The translations under genes and the position numbers were made by a program. This document shows positions 27,501 to 40,571 of a stretch of DNA of 64,000 bases, in pieces (the stretch's first letter is position 1; every line of letters starts with the position of its first letter). The DNA is taken from NCBI GenBank assembly GCA_025175895.1, contig CM045988.1, positions 89,439,137 through 89,503,136 of the forward strand, given 5' to 3'. The notes under the pieces were generated by a model. It had not been told where the DNA came from. It saw only the letters and a list, made by a program, of their open reading frames with translations, and did not search any database. This DNA comes from Wurfbainia villosa (taxonomy: Eukaryota > Streptophyta > Magnoliopsida > Zingiberales > Zingiberaceae).

Positions 27501-30500
27501 ATATCTAATATTGCTAAACGTAAATTCTATATATTCTGTCTTTACTCTACTAAGTCTAAAACCTTTCACTTCTAGTATTTCCCGCCAAAATTCTAGTTTA
27601 GCATTTACTTCTTCGCGTGTCTCATCTACCAAAACAATATCATCCGCAAACAACATGCACCATGATATTGTATCTTGAATATGTCCAGTGAATTCGTTCA
27701 TGATCAGTGTAAAAAGATAGAGACTTAGAGTTGATCCTTGATATAACCCTATCTTTATTGGAAATGCTTCAGTTAATCCGACTGAAGTCTTCACTCTGAT
27801 CGTTACTTCCTCTTATATATCCTTAATTAGTTCAATATATATTACGCTAATACCTCTCTTTTCTAAAATTCTCCATATAATTTCTCTTGGGACTCTATCA
27901 TAATCTTTTTTAAAGTCAATGAATATCATGTGTAGATCTTGCTTTTATTCCCGATACTTTTCAATTAGTTGTCTGAGAAGATGTATAGTTTCTATTGTCG
28001 ACCTTCCTGGCATGAACCAAAATTGATTTTCAAGAACCGTGGTCTCCTTCCTTAATCTTTTTTCTATTACTCTTTCCTAAAGTTTCATGGTATGACTCAT
28101 TAGTTAAATACTCCTATAATTTGCACAAGTTTGTATGTCTCCCTTATTCTTATATAAGGAAATTAGAGTATTTATCTTTCATTGATCAGGCATATTTTTT
28201 GTTTTCAATATCATATTAAATAATTTTGTAAGTCATTCAATACCTTATTTCCCAAGGCACTTCCATACCTCTATCGGAATATCATCTAGTCCAACGGCTT
28301 TTCCATTTTACATTCCATTTAAAGCTTGTTCTACTTCTGAAATTTGAATTGTACGATAAAAATTTAAATTTCTATACTCATTTGACCTACTTAAATTACA
28401 TAAATTAAGTTGATCATCTAAACCTTCATTAAAAAGTTGATGAAAATATCTCTTCCATCGCTTTTTTATTTTTTCACCATTTACTAGTACCCTATTATAT
28501 TCATCTTTAATACATCTTATTTGATTAAGATCTTTTGACTTCCTCTCTCTTACTTTAGTTATTTTATAAATGTCTCTTTCACCTTCTTTTGTAACTAATT
28601 TTCGATATAACCGTTCAAAAGTTTCATTCTTAGTTTCGTTCACTGCTTTCTTAGCCTCTTTCTTGACTATTATATATTTTTTCAAGTTTTCCTCATTCTT
28701 ACAAATATATAATTCCTTATAGGTTGTTCGTTTTTCCTTCACTCTCTCTTGTACTTTCTCATTCCACCACTAAGATTCTTTACTTGGTGGTGTATGTCTT
28801 TTGACTCACCAAGTACATTCTTGACTATTATTTTTAACTTTGATATCATCTTTATCCCATGTCGTATTAGGGTCACCATATATTTCACCTAATACTTGTA
28901 CTCTTACCTTTTCCTTAAATATAATTTGTTTCCCATCCTTTAACTTCCACCACTTCATTCTAGGAGTCATGTATATTTTCCTTCTATTAATACTATGTTT
29001 GAGGCATATATCCAATACTACTAACCTATATTGGGTAGTTAAGCTTTCTCCAGGAATGACCTTACAATCTTTACAAATCTTTCTATCTCTCTTCCTAACC
29101 ATAAGAAAGTCAACTTGCGATTTATTATTTCCACTTTTGAACGTGACCAAGTGTTCTTCTCTTTTCTTAAAACACATATTAGCTAGTATAAGATCATATG
29201 CTATTGCAAAATTCAATATAGTTTTACCTTCTTCATTTCTTGTTCCAAACCCATAACCCCATACACCCTCTCATATTCCCCATTTTTCACTCCGACAATA
29301 GTCATTTAAATCGGCATTTGACAGAATATTTTGTAATACTTTATCTAAATCGTCCCAAAACCTTAATTCGATATCTTCGTCGATTAATTTAATAGCGATT
29401 AGAAAAAAAGTAAAATAATAATATTATTATTAATTATATAAAAAAAAATAAATTTTATTATAAAATTTTGAAATATTATTAGAATAATGGGATAATTTTA
29501 TTAGAGTTTTGATTGAGCATCCTAAACTATAGCTAAGAGTTGATTGAAGTTCTCACAATGGTTGTTGGACAGGCTGGTGGGGGTTGCTAGATTGACGGTT
29601 CCAACCTTTTGCAGAAGAGTTGATTGAAGTTATTAAAGTAAATTTTTATTAAAACCCTAAGTTTTAAACCTACCTCCACTCTCTTCGTTGCGTCAACCCT
29701 AGCCCCCAGCGCCACGTATGCGACTCAGCGATGTCATTGCCGTGACCACGCCGCGTGACTGACGGCGACATGCGGCGCGTTGTCGACCATGTCTTGCTGC
29801 GGTGCGCGCGGTCCGTCATCGACTACGCATGCGACTACCACGTGACGCGAGATCATTACTGTTGGTCGTGCGCACAACTATCGCATGTCACGGTGTCGCT
29901 CCCGTCGATCACACGCAACTGTCACGTGCTGCGACATCACTACCACTGGTCGTGCACATGCTTGCTACGCGTTGCGGCACCCCGCGACCTCCGTGACACC
30001 ATGGAGGTCGCCATGTGATAGCAATAGGCTCTGTGACCTTGCGGATCCACAATCGCAGTGTCGATGTTGGTACCAATGTCGAGCAGCGGATAGAACGTCT
30101 ATACCGCCCAACACAAGTCAAGATTTTAAATCTTAAATAGAAGTTAATTAAAATCTCATACCTACTCTTAACTACTCTTACAGCTTTATTTATTGCTTGC
30201 CCTTTTATTCATTGTTGATTTCTATCTTTGTTTGTTTCTTATTTGAGATTCATGATAAATTAAATTACCTAATTAATTATACTAACTAATAAAGTAAGAA
30301 ACTAATTGTATCATAAAGTTTCAGCTCTATGCTCTAAAAGGAGTTACACTAGTATGGATATTAATTAACAAAATAAAAGATGCAACATTGGTACTTAGAT
30401 TTGATTCCGTGCTTTAAAAAGGACAAGATATTATTGATATTAAATTAACTAGATAATAAATATGACACTTAAATTATAGACCAGTTAGCTCCACGCACAA

Positions 30501-33500
30501 GGGGGACTCTTGAGTGTTTTCATGAGTTTATAGACTTCAGTCAAATTGATATGATTTTTCTCACTGAGTGAATTGCAGATCGTTCATCCTATTCGTATGT
30601 GAGATGTATCAATGGGTGAATTGCAAGTTGTTAATCCTATTCTTATGTGAGGTGCTTCGCTGGATGGATTGTGGGTCATTTATCCTATTCTTATTTAAGG
30701 TTCTTTCGAGTGGATTGTAGATCGTTCACTCTATATATGTATGTATATGTGCATACACATAATGTATTTCATATTGGATGAATTATGGATTATACACCCT
30801 ATTTATATACGATACATCTTTATTAGGCAGATTATGAGTCGTCTATTATATGTAGTATGTATTTATAGATTAATTATTAAATTAAATAAAGAATATTGAT
30901 AAGTAAATAAAAGAGAAAGCACGAGAAATGATGAACCAATTCAAGAGAAATTATGTTAAGAGATTAATAAAGTTAAGTGCAGAAAATTATGATCTTCGCC
31001 AAGGTTTAAAATCTCGACTCGTGTCTGAGCGATACGAGTGAAATTTATCGTTTCGTCCATCGCCGAAACCGCACAGTGGTACGATGTCTGCGGGGCCTCG
31101 TCTTGACCTCGGCGGGACCACGCGCGACCTCTGCGAGGGTTGCGGTGGCGTTCTTGCGACCTCGTGTCGATCGCGGCCAGCGTCGTCGACCTCTACTAGG
31201 TCGCGGCGTGCGCATCCTCGCGAAGTCGCGGCGGTGTTGCGCATCGCCGTAGAAGGCGCCGGCGTCGATAGTCTCGCCTTAGGACTTAATAATCTAAAAT
31301 CAATTAAAATTTAATAAAATTATATAAAAATATTTTGTAAATTTATTTTATTAATTTATATATGAATAATAATTTTGTTATTATTAAAATTTCTTTTATT
31401 TTCTTAATCCTATTTAAATTAATTTTACTATTATAATTAATTTTTTGATATTTTTTCTTTTCATAATTATTTTGTTTATTTTTAATATTTAAGCTAAAAT
31501 TTTCATTTTTAATTTATGTTTTTATATTTAAAAATTATCGAAATTTATCGATACGACACAATACGATATCGAAACTGTATCGTTCCGATCGTGGACTGAA
31601 ATCTCGATACAGGTTGAGATTTTAAACCTTGATCTTCACTATATGTTGTTCTTTGGACTCTTATGAAATGTACCATCATACATCATGCACTTCTTTTTTA
31701 TATTCACTTTGCATTTTTGTACTTTTGGAATTTTTTATCTCCAAGTCAATTGTTGAGATATGTACATAGCACTAGTGGAGTTACTTCAAAGATATGCATA
31801 TAGTCAATTTAGTAGACTCATGTATATATTTTACTCTGACATTATTGCAGTTCACGCATAGCGAACAAAGTTGACAATGCGGCAAGACTAGCTCGTGTAG
31901 GACGACAAGTCATATCCATTCTTCCAATCTTTAACAAATGGATGCTAGAACAAAATTTTAAGAACAGACCTCCAGATGCTTACAAAAGTTGATAATACCT
32001 CAATTATGCATCCCAATGAAAGTTGAGAAACACAAAAATAATGCTCTATAGGATATCAATTGGGTCCTGAATGATGAAAAACTCCCACCAAAGTCATGAT
32101 CTCGAGTAGAGAATACAACATTTTCCAATCTTTAAATAGAACATATATTAGTTACAATATATAAGAGAAAATAGATGTCAAAGTTACTTTTTTATCTGGT
32201 TAAGGTAATTTGATTTAGGTTGCACATTCTTAAAAAAAAGGAAAAATTAAAAAAAAAAATGGTAGGTTAGTTGTTGGTAACATACCCATGTAAATTCCCC
32301 ATTCGAGCCCAAGCAAGGAAGGCTGGTCCACCAAAGAAATCATTCAAATGTTCACCAGTAACATTAAAATCCTGAGACAAACAACAAATAAGCAGCAACT
32401 ATACATATGTTGTTTCCCATAGAGGATTGGACCAGCGAAGCTAGAGAACATGGATATATATAAATTATTTTTCCAGTGCACAGATTAGTTTTGAGCTCAT
32501 AAGATGTTTGACAATATACTAATAAATTTGGACAATATAAATGCATTTTGCAAACTACTAGAATATTTAATTAATAGTCATATACAAATACCTTAGTGGG
32601 ATAAGACTTGTTTATTGTTGTTGTTGTTGTTGTTACACTATATATAAATACCCTCTTAGCCCTCTCCAAGTCCCTTTTCAAACACAAGAATGAAACCAAG
32701 CAAAGCTTCACCACATGCATAGTCCAAGAAAATCTTTCTCAGAGACAAAAATCCTCGTTACTACAAGCTTGTTGGTCTCCATAACATTTGCATGCATCCT
32801 AAGACATCATCACAACTCTAGCAAGCTCCTCATTTTAAAATTCACAAATTTTCCCCATCTGGTCTACTCCTTTAGGCCTACACTACTATTGCACACAATG
32901 AAGTCATTTGATCCATGTTGGCATGTTCCCAACTCTACATTGATTTAGCATGTAAATACTCGACTTTCAAAAGCACTATAAAGGAGTTCCCTTAGATCCC
33001 TCCACTCAAAGATGATTAATAGATTTTTTCTCTCCAACTGATGTCCTAAAGGCACTATGCCACATGCACTCATTACACATGTTACCCACCATATATCTTG
33101 GATTATCTCTAAAAAACATAGGTCTTTCCACAACCTCCCAAGAGTCACCCATAGATTCCACTAGCTACTCTATATGCATACCCCTTAATTTAACATCTCT
33201 TGGAAATTAGATTATTACTGACACAAGATGGGTGCTCCTTCAGGCAATCAAAGTTTGATTGTGCCACGAACTTGGACCTCCACATCCTACCCATCTCCTA
33301 GACCCATTGTCTTAACACACTTACATAGAACATCTAAAACATCTGTTTTATAGTGTGAGAATGTTATCCCACAAATTTAATCCAAGTACAAGTATATATA
33401 AGGTGCATTTTTTCTCTGAGATGATAAGCAAAATAATAGCTTAAGCCTGAGCCTCTGCCTTTTTCTCAGGATATTTCATTCATTGGTGATCATATATCCT

Positions 33501-36500
33501 CTACTTGAAGTATTAAACATTCTCTAATACTTTAGTTTTGATCCACATCTGGCTGTGAAGATTCTCACCTTAGTTGCTATCCTTTATTGTCTCAGTTCAC
33601 TTTATATTAAATAATGCTTTATCAGTTGAATATGAAATGACAATTTTCTAATTCTTTTGATCAACATAAGCAATAGTTTTATTTTATGCCTCATCCAAGG
33701 TCACCTTGCTTCTCTCACAAACTAGGAAAACCTACACAAATGCGTCAAAGGAATCAAATAGACAACAAAGTAAATTACAATCTACACGAACACCATGGGA
33801 TATCTTTTAACCCACCATGGTGATGTTATCCAAAAAGTATTATAAAATATGATATGTCATGACGTCTCTATCATTTATCATGTCAAGGTCAATAGTGCCT
33901 CCTCCTAAGATATGATTGGTTACACTGCAAACCATACACTGCCCTTTAATCTCTTCCTAACACCTTATGTTAAAGTTAATGGTTATTATATTGATGATAT
34001 TATCTAGAAAGCATAATAAAATAGTACTAAATCTACTCCATCTATAAATTGCTCTTGCTTTCATATGAAAGCTTGTATTTCTCTTCCCCAAGTAAAGCAT
34101 CCCCACAAATCTTGTAGTGTCATCAAATCTGACATTTTTAATCACCATATAAAAACAAAATCCCAAAACTAGATCTTAATTGAAATCTAAATAAAAAATC
34201 TTGCAATGTTGACTGAAGATTTTGTCTGTATATTGTTTCATCAAATTTAAGCTTTAACCAAGGTTGTATATAAAATTTATAATACCTTGTGCTTAAGTGA
34301 TAGTCTACTTTATCTTACCATTTTAGAAAACATTTTCTAGTATTAAAATCTACTCAAGGCATCCAATATTTTGGAGCATTAAATTTCATTAAATTAAAAT
34401 AACTAAATCAAATCTTATTTAATTAAAAATGATTTCAAATTTGATTTTAATTAATTTATTTTGATTTAAGATCTTGTATAAATTAATTTAATTTAATAAA
34501 CTTAATTTAAATAATTAAATTAATATAAATAATTAATTACAGTTAAAGTAATTAAATTCAATTAATTTTAACTAATTAAAGTAGCTAAATTATAATAAAA
34601 TTTAAATTAAGTAAATTAATTGTATAAACAATATTTGTAGTGACTAATAGCTATTAATAATTATTAAATTATTATTAATAACTAAAATGTTAATACTTCC
34701 ATTTAATTAAAATAAAATTGTTGCATGCTCTCCTCGCAAACCGCTCGCTGCATGCCACTCCTCCTTACAGACTCACAAGTCACAAGCACTGCATGCTGTA
34801 TCGCTTTCCTCCTTGCAAACAATCGCACACCTCTCCTTGTCATCCTTACTCCAGCAGCCCTAAGCTGGATGTCATCACCGGCGGAAGCAGAACACTCTTC
34901 GTGTCAAAAAATCAAGTTCTTCCATCTCTAGTTATAATAACAAATTTCTATTTTCTATAATCATCACATCCCCTTCTGGCCCTCCATTCTACCTGTCTGC
35001 ATCAAGAAATATGCCATGTTGAATCATCGGAATTGGCAAGATTGGCAGAATCAAGTTATTTGCTCAATTCAACTGATTACTTCTATTATTCAAATCATTT
35101 CGACAATTCCAGCCCAAATTTCATCAAATCAATTTTAATTTTTCCAGATTTGTTGATTTTTTGGGACACTTGTTGGAGAAAATGATTGGAATCAGATTGG
35201 CCAAAACTTATCTTAATCACAATGCCAACCATGAAACTAAGGACTACATTTTATAATCATACAGAAAACCTAATTAGTAATATTATGATAGAAGTGGAGC
35301 AAAGACTTTTGGTAGTTTGAAGCTTCAAAGACTAACAAACTTAAGATTTCTAGTAATTTGTGAAAGAGTTACCATGGAGCTACTAGTATAGGGTTATTCA
35401 CTTAGTCAAGTTTTAAATCAAAATAAAACTAAGAATTACAGTTATAGGAAAGAACAAAACAGAAATAAACCTGAAAGACCTTCTTCCATATAGCTTCTTG
35501 CCCTGTAAATGCCAAAGGTAAGTTGATTCCTTGAAGTGCCATCCAGTCTATCTCCTTTTCCCATCTTTCCCAGTCCCACCAAACGTAGGAATCTAAGGGT
35601 GAAAAAGGAAGTTGAAAATTTTTCCAGGGCACCACACAAGATAATTAAAGAGAAAACAAGTAGGAAAAGACCAAAATACATATATATATATAAGATTGAA
35701 GTACCATAAATGGAGCAGCATAAGAAACAAGTTCACCATGCACAAAAAGGCTTTCAAGGTTCTAAGCATATTTTTAATATAGAAGATAAGAATTTTAAAA
35801 TGGATTGTGGAGTTAATAGAAAATTAATAAAATAATAATAATAATAAAGAGCAATTAGGTATTGCTGTAATAAATAATAAAATGAGGAAAAATAAATTGT
35901 AATGATATGAGCATTTCCAAAAATGAAAGGCAACTCGGTGCGTGAAGCTCCCATCAATGCGAAGTCTTAGAGGAGGATCTATTGTACGTAGCTTTCAAGG
36001 ATCTATTGTCTCAAGGAGGTCAATGCAAGAGACTATTTTCAAAATTCAAACTCATGACCTCTAAATCACAGGGCAACAACTTTACCATTGCATCAGGCTC
36101 ACCTTCATGAGCATTTCCAAAGATGACTAACAAAATTCATAGTTAGAAGATTCAATTAATTAAAGTCAAAACTAAAGAATAGAGTGGGGCCAAAGTTAAT
36201 CATTTCTTAAATATAAGAATATCACTTGAAATATTGCCTCGGATAAAGATTAATGGATGGAAAAGATTCTTGCAGGTGTCCCCTATTAGTTAGGAAAACA
36301 TGATGGTATTATTTCCAATATAAAAAATCTATCCCTCATCTCATTGGACCATGATTTAAAATTTGGTATCTTGCTGAGTGAAATGATCATAATGTATTTT
36401 TCGATAAACTCAATACTACTCAGTTTAGATAATATCTCCTATGTCATTATATCAATCATGTCAATGAGTATCGTTTCATGCCAAAGCTCCTTGGCATGCT

Positions 36501-39500
36501 AGAACATAGGTCAAAATGAATAGATAAAAAAAGTTTTAAATATATAATTGTATTATCTTTTTCTTCTCCATCTTCTTCCCATTACAGCTTTAATTTGCCA
36601 CCGGCACCATATATTGGAATGTCAGTACAATATTGAAATAGTGACACAGACATACAGTATCGTTGTCAAAGACTAAAATTTGGCACAACTTGAGATTTTG
36701 AACTTGAACCTGTTATAACATAGAGGTCACTTCAAGCATTTGTAGTTATGGAAGAGTAGCTAGTGTAGGGTGTTGTCTATGACACATATAAACATGATTA
36801 ACTATACTACCAACTTTTAAGTTGATCTAGATTCAACAATAAATTCCTCTCAAGCTTACATGCATGTTGAATATTGTCAGAGCCATTGAAGAAGTAATAG
36901 GAGCTATATGAAATCAAACTAATGTACAACAATGGGACAATCTCTATAAACCATCATAATTTTCTCATATATTGCAATACAAAAGTCAAATTTCACAAAT
37001 CAATACTCTTCAACTAATTACCACTATAGAAGCATATATTTGCAGTGATTCATATATCTATGCATTAGAATTTGTATGAGTGTCTAATGTATGTTGATGA
37101 AGTTATTAAGTATGTTACTAAGATTATGGTACTAGTGTTCGATACAAGTGCGGATTCAAGACAAACAAGGTTGTTTCTAAAAATTTTAACATGTAATCAA
37201 TACGAATATCAAGTGTCTATTCAAGTATCAATGTTTGATTATCAATATCAGGTGTGGAGGGAATAGACAAAGAGTCAAGTGCTTATTGATGCAATCGCAT
37301 TTTTTTATAGGTTCACAAGGTTATAAAAAAAATTGAGTCAAATGCACTGTTCAAATCATCATAGACAATAGTGTTACTATTGATTTTCCTGGACAACTTA
37401 TATGGCTCATTAAATTGATCCTATCGTCAAGGATTTCAACATGCCACATAATAGGAAATTTAAGGCTTCAACAGTGTGACACCCCAAGTTTACTCTCGCA
37501 TTGTGAATTTTGGGTCAATAAAGAAGTTTTATAAACTTAGAAAAGAGAGATACTATTTATTTGATCTTGAGCATTTTAGACTACTGGTTGGACCTGACAA
37601 GCTAATGAGTCATTAATCTCATCTAAGTGGTTTGTCCCACTCGGTATCAAAGCCATTATTAATCCTCACATATAACCAATTAAGAATCGTTTTAGGCTAT
37701 GACTTAAAGCATGGATCTTGATAAGAACACAAAAACTTAAAGTGAGAGACATCGTGACACCCTAAGTTTAATCTAACATTGTCGAATTGTGGGTCAATAA
37801 AGACACTTTATAAGCTTAGGCATTTTTGTGGCCTTGCAAGTCAATGGTTTGTTCCCTCATCTAAGCAAGTTGTGACAACCAATCACTTGATTCATCTACA
37901 ATTTTCCTTAGGAACTCTTATTGACGTTCAGATTCACCTATAGTGCTAACAAATTAGTAATATGCTTAACCATTGAAATTAATACCATAGTATTAGTGTT
38001 ACATATGATAAATTTGAAAAAGAAGGGAAGTATTAATGTTGTTTGACAAATTTAGAAAAAAGGAAGAAAACGTCGGGAATCATCTATCTTTGTAATTTAT
38101 TAGTGCAAGTGAACTTATTTGGGAAAATCGTATAATAGGGTTGAACTAGTGGAGGGTTTTTTAGGTGTTTATGTGTTTGACTTTTACTTACTTTACCCAT
38201 GCATTGACACCTTTTCTCTCATCTCATGGCTCCTTTTCCCCTGGGTCTCATCTTCTCTTTCTTGCTCGATTTCTCAACCATTGAATGTTGTTAGAGCCAA
38301 AACCTCCACCAAGCTCCCTTGCATGTACACGACTATGGTGAGCACTCACAAGCATAGATGTCGTGAGCACAACCCCTAGGACCCTTCTCTATTTCAAACC
38401 GTAATTGAATTGTCTGTGATTCTATATTGAATAGAAAAAATTGATTATCATTAATTATTAGATTAATTCTCAAGTTAAGATCGTTTTAAACCAACCCATT
38501 CCATTCTAATTGCTAATTATATATACAACGTGTGTGTGTGCGCGTGCGCACACACAACATGCCAACTATTAAACAACTTAATAAAAATGCAAGACGGCCA
38601 ATAAGAAATGTTAAAAAATCTCTCGCTCTTAGAGAATGTCCTCAACATCGAGGAACATGCACTAGGGTGTATGTGCGGCTGGTTCAAATCATTTGTTCGA
38701 ACAGTATGAATTACGTTAAGTGTTTCCAATCCTTTTCGGTGGACTTGTTCTTATATTTTTATTCTACTTTGGTTGGAGTCTTGTTGTGATCCATCTATCT
38801 CTTGGAAGGTTACGTGTTGGTGACCATTGGATAGGGGTAAACTTCTACACCCCTTTGTTATTTTGATTGAGTTCTTGGTATCTAATTGAGGAATTCTAGC
38901 ATCTCTAAGGGGATTAATATAGTTGAATAGTTGTGTCATGGTGCTGCTCTCTTTTAAAGCCATGGACCAACTATTGAGGTATTCTCTCATCCAAGGTTTG
39001 AAATCTCGAGTTGTACTGATGTTGTGGTCTTTGACCGGAATAATTGTTTCGATATCCTGCCAATGATTCAATGTATAGTGTCGGCGATAAATTAGAGGTG
39101 GAAGGAGGAAAGAAATGAAAAAGAAAAAAGATAAAACAACTAATATAGTTAAGCTCAATGTTTGTTTTTCATTTGGAATGCTACAATTTGGACATTATGT
39201 TGTGTGAAGACAAACTATAAAAAAAATTAGACATTATCTCAATTTTAGCATGCCAAGGAGTGTCTAGCGTTAACATGAATTGATACTCATTGACATGATT
39301 GACACTGCGACATAAGAGACACTGTCTCGGTGCCAAGTAGTATCAAGTTTCGATAATTTGTTGGAATGATACGTTTCGCTTAGCACAGTACGAGATTTCA
39401 AACTTTGCTCTCATCAAGAATCATCTCACCATTGTTGCCCTTGGTAAGTTTTATGTCATTCTTATTAGAATTCACGTTTTAGTTAAATTTTTCTTATTGT

Positions 39501-40528
39501 ATTCATTTTGGGAAACACTGAAGAGTAATTTTTTTTATCAAATTTTAGTCTTCAATGCTTGATCTTTCCCTTGGGTATTGTGCATTACGTTTTATCAAGG
39601 TTTGAAAATCAAGTAGTCCTTTACTTTTTGATGAATGGGGCAATGTAAGTTTCTTTGTTGTGATTACAAATTCATGATGTGTAGTCATAGTTGGTTTTAT
39701 TTATATTTTTGTAGATTTAATTTGTTGTGAAGTTTTAACTGCTTTAGACATTTACATTTCACGTGAAGCTTTGAAGTTCCTTGGGTGTTTTTCCTGCTTG
39801 TTTCATTACATATTGATGGAAAATAGATAATTGAAGTTTTAAGAAAGAGCATGGTTTTCAACCACTCTAGTTGCTTTTATATTGCTTGCCCTTTTGATTT
39901 TCATAGTTGCTTGTCTATCTTAGCTCTAGCTCTATCCAATGACACTTGCTGATGATAAGTTAATTAACAAGAGATAACATGTGTATATGAAATATATGAT
40001 ACTAAGGCATAACTACTTATATTGAACAAAAAAAATTAACAGAAAAATTATTTAAAATATAGAGCCTTGGCTCCATGCTCAAAGGGCCCATGGGTCCATT
40101 AGCGCATTTATGGGTTTCAACCCATTATTGAGGGTTGTCTACCCTTTATATACATTACACTTCGTATTAGGTGGATTTTGGGTTGTTTGCCCTTTATATA
40201 TTCACATATATGGTTCATTTCATACTAGGTAGACCATGGGTTGTTCACCTCTTATATATGATGTATATGTTGATTCCTATCGGTAAGAGCTTGGGGGGTC
40301 CCTGGAGCAAGCCATGGTTCGATCCCTACCGGCCGCAAATTATGGAGGGAATTCACTGCTTTCCACTGGGCCATGGGTCATGGAGGCGTCCCGCTGCGAT
40401 TGCGGACCACGATTGGCGTTAAACCCTCACGCGACTGGTGGCGCCTCTTCTGATTTACCCTTGGGTGGAGACTCTTCTGAGGTCAGGCCGGCCAAGTGGA
40501 CTAGTCTGGGCTTGGATACCACTTTTAA

Positions 40529-40571
<43 letters not shown>

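Larger units (their letters stand above)
26603..30135. mobile_element. hAT-like MITE, family member 5, split by a LINE
   Basis: Left end CAAGATTTAAATTCTCAAC (26603) and right end AAGATTTTAAATCTTA (30135) are flanked by a perfect 8-bp duplication AATAGAAG (26595-26602, 30136-30143), although 3.5 kb apart. The left arm has the family sequence GTTTCGGTCC and AT-rich arm, and the GC-rich core is at about 29690-30090. A 2.5-kb LINE (26848-29381) and a 63-bp retroposon (29552-29614) sit inside, so the original MITE was about 0.9 kb. Confidence 0.9.
30150..31900. repeat. diverged duplicate segment, copy A (intron 5)
   Basis: Colinear similarity to 39850-41480: TTTATTTATTGCTTGCCC near 30190, TTAGCTCCACGCACAAGGG near 30490, the short repeat arrays, GCACTTCTTTTTTATATTC near 31690 and ATTATTGCAGTTCACGCA near 31845. 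Copy A is interrupted by MITE 6. No coding content is visible; it may be a large dispersed repeat. Confidence 0.7.

Noticed and set aside
26603..30135. Two separate truncated MITEs at 26603 and 29640
   Set aside because: The perfect AATAGAAG flanks at both outer ends show that they are the two parts of one element split by the LINE.
36342..36714. 8-bp target duplication for MITE member 7
   Set aside because: The flanks CATTGGAC and AACCTGTT do not match, so the boundaries or one flank have changed.
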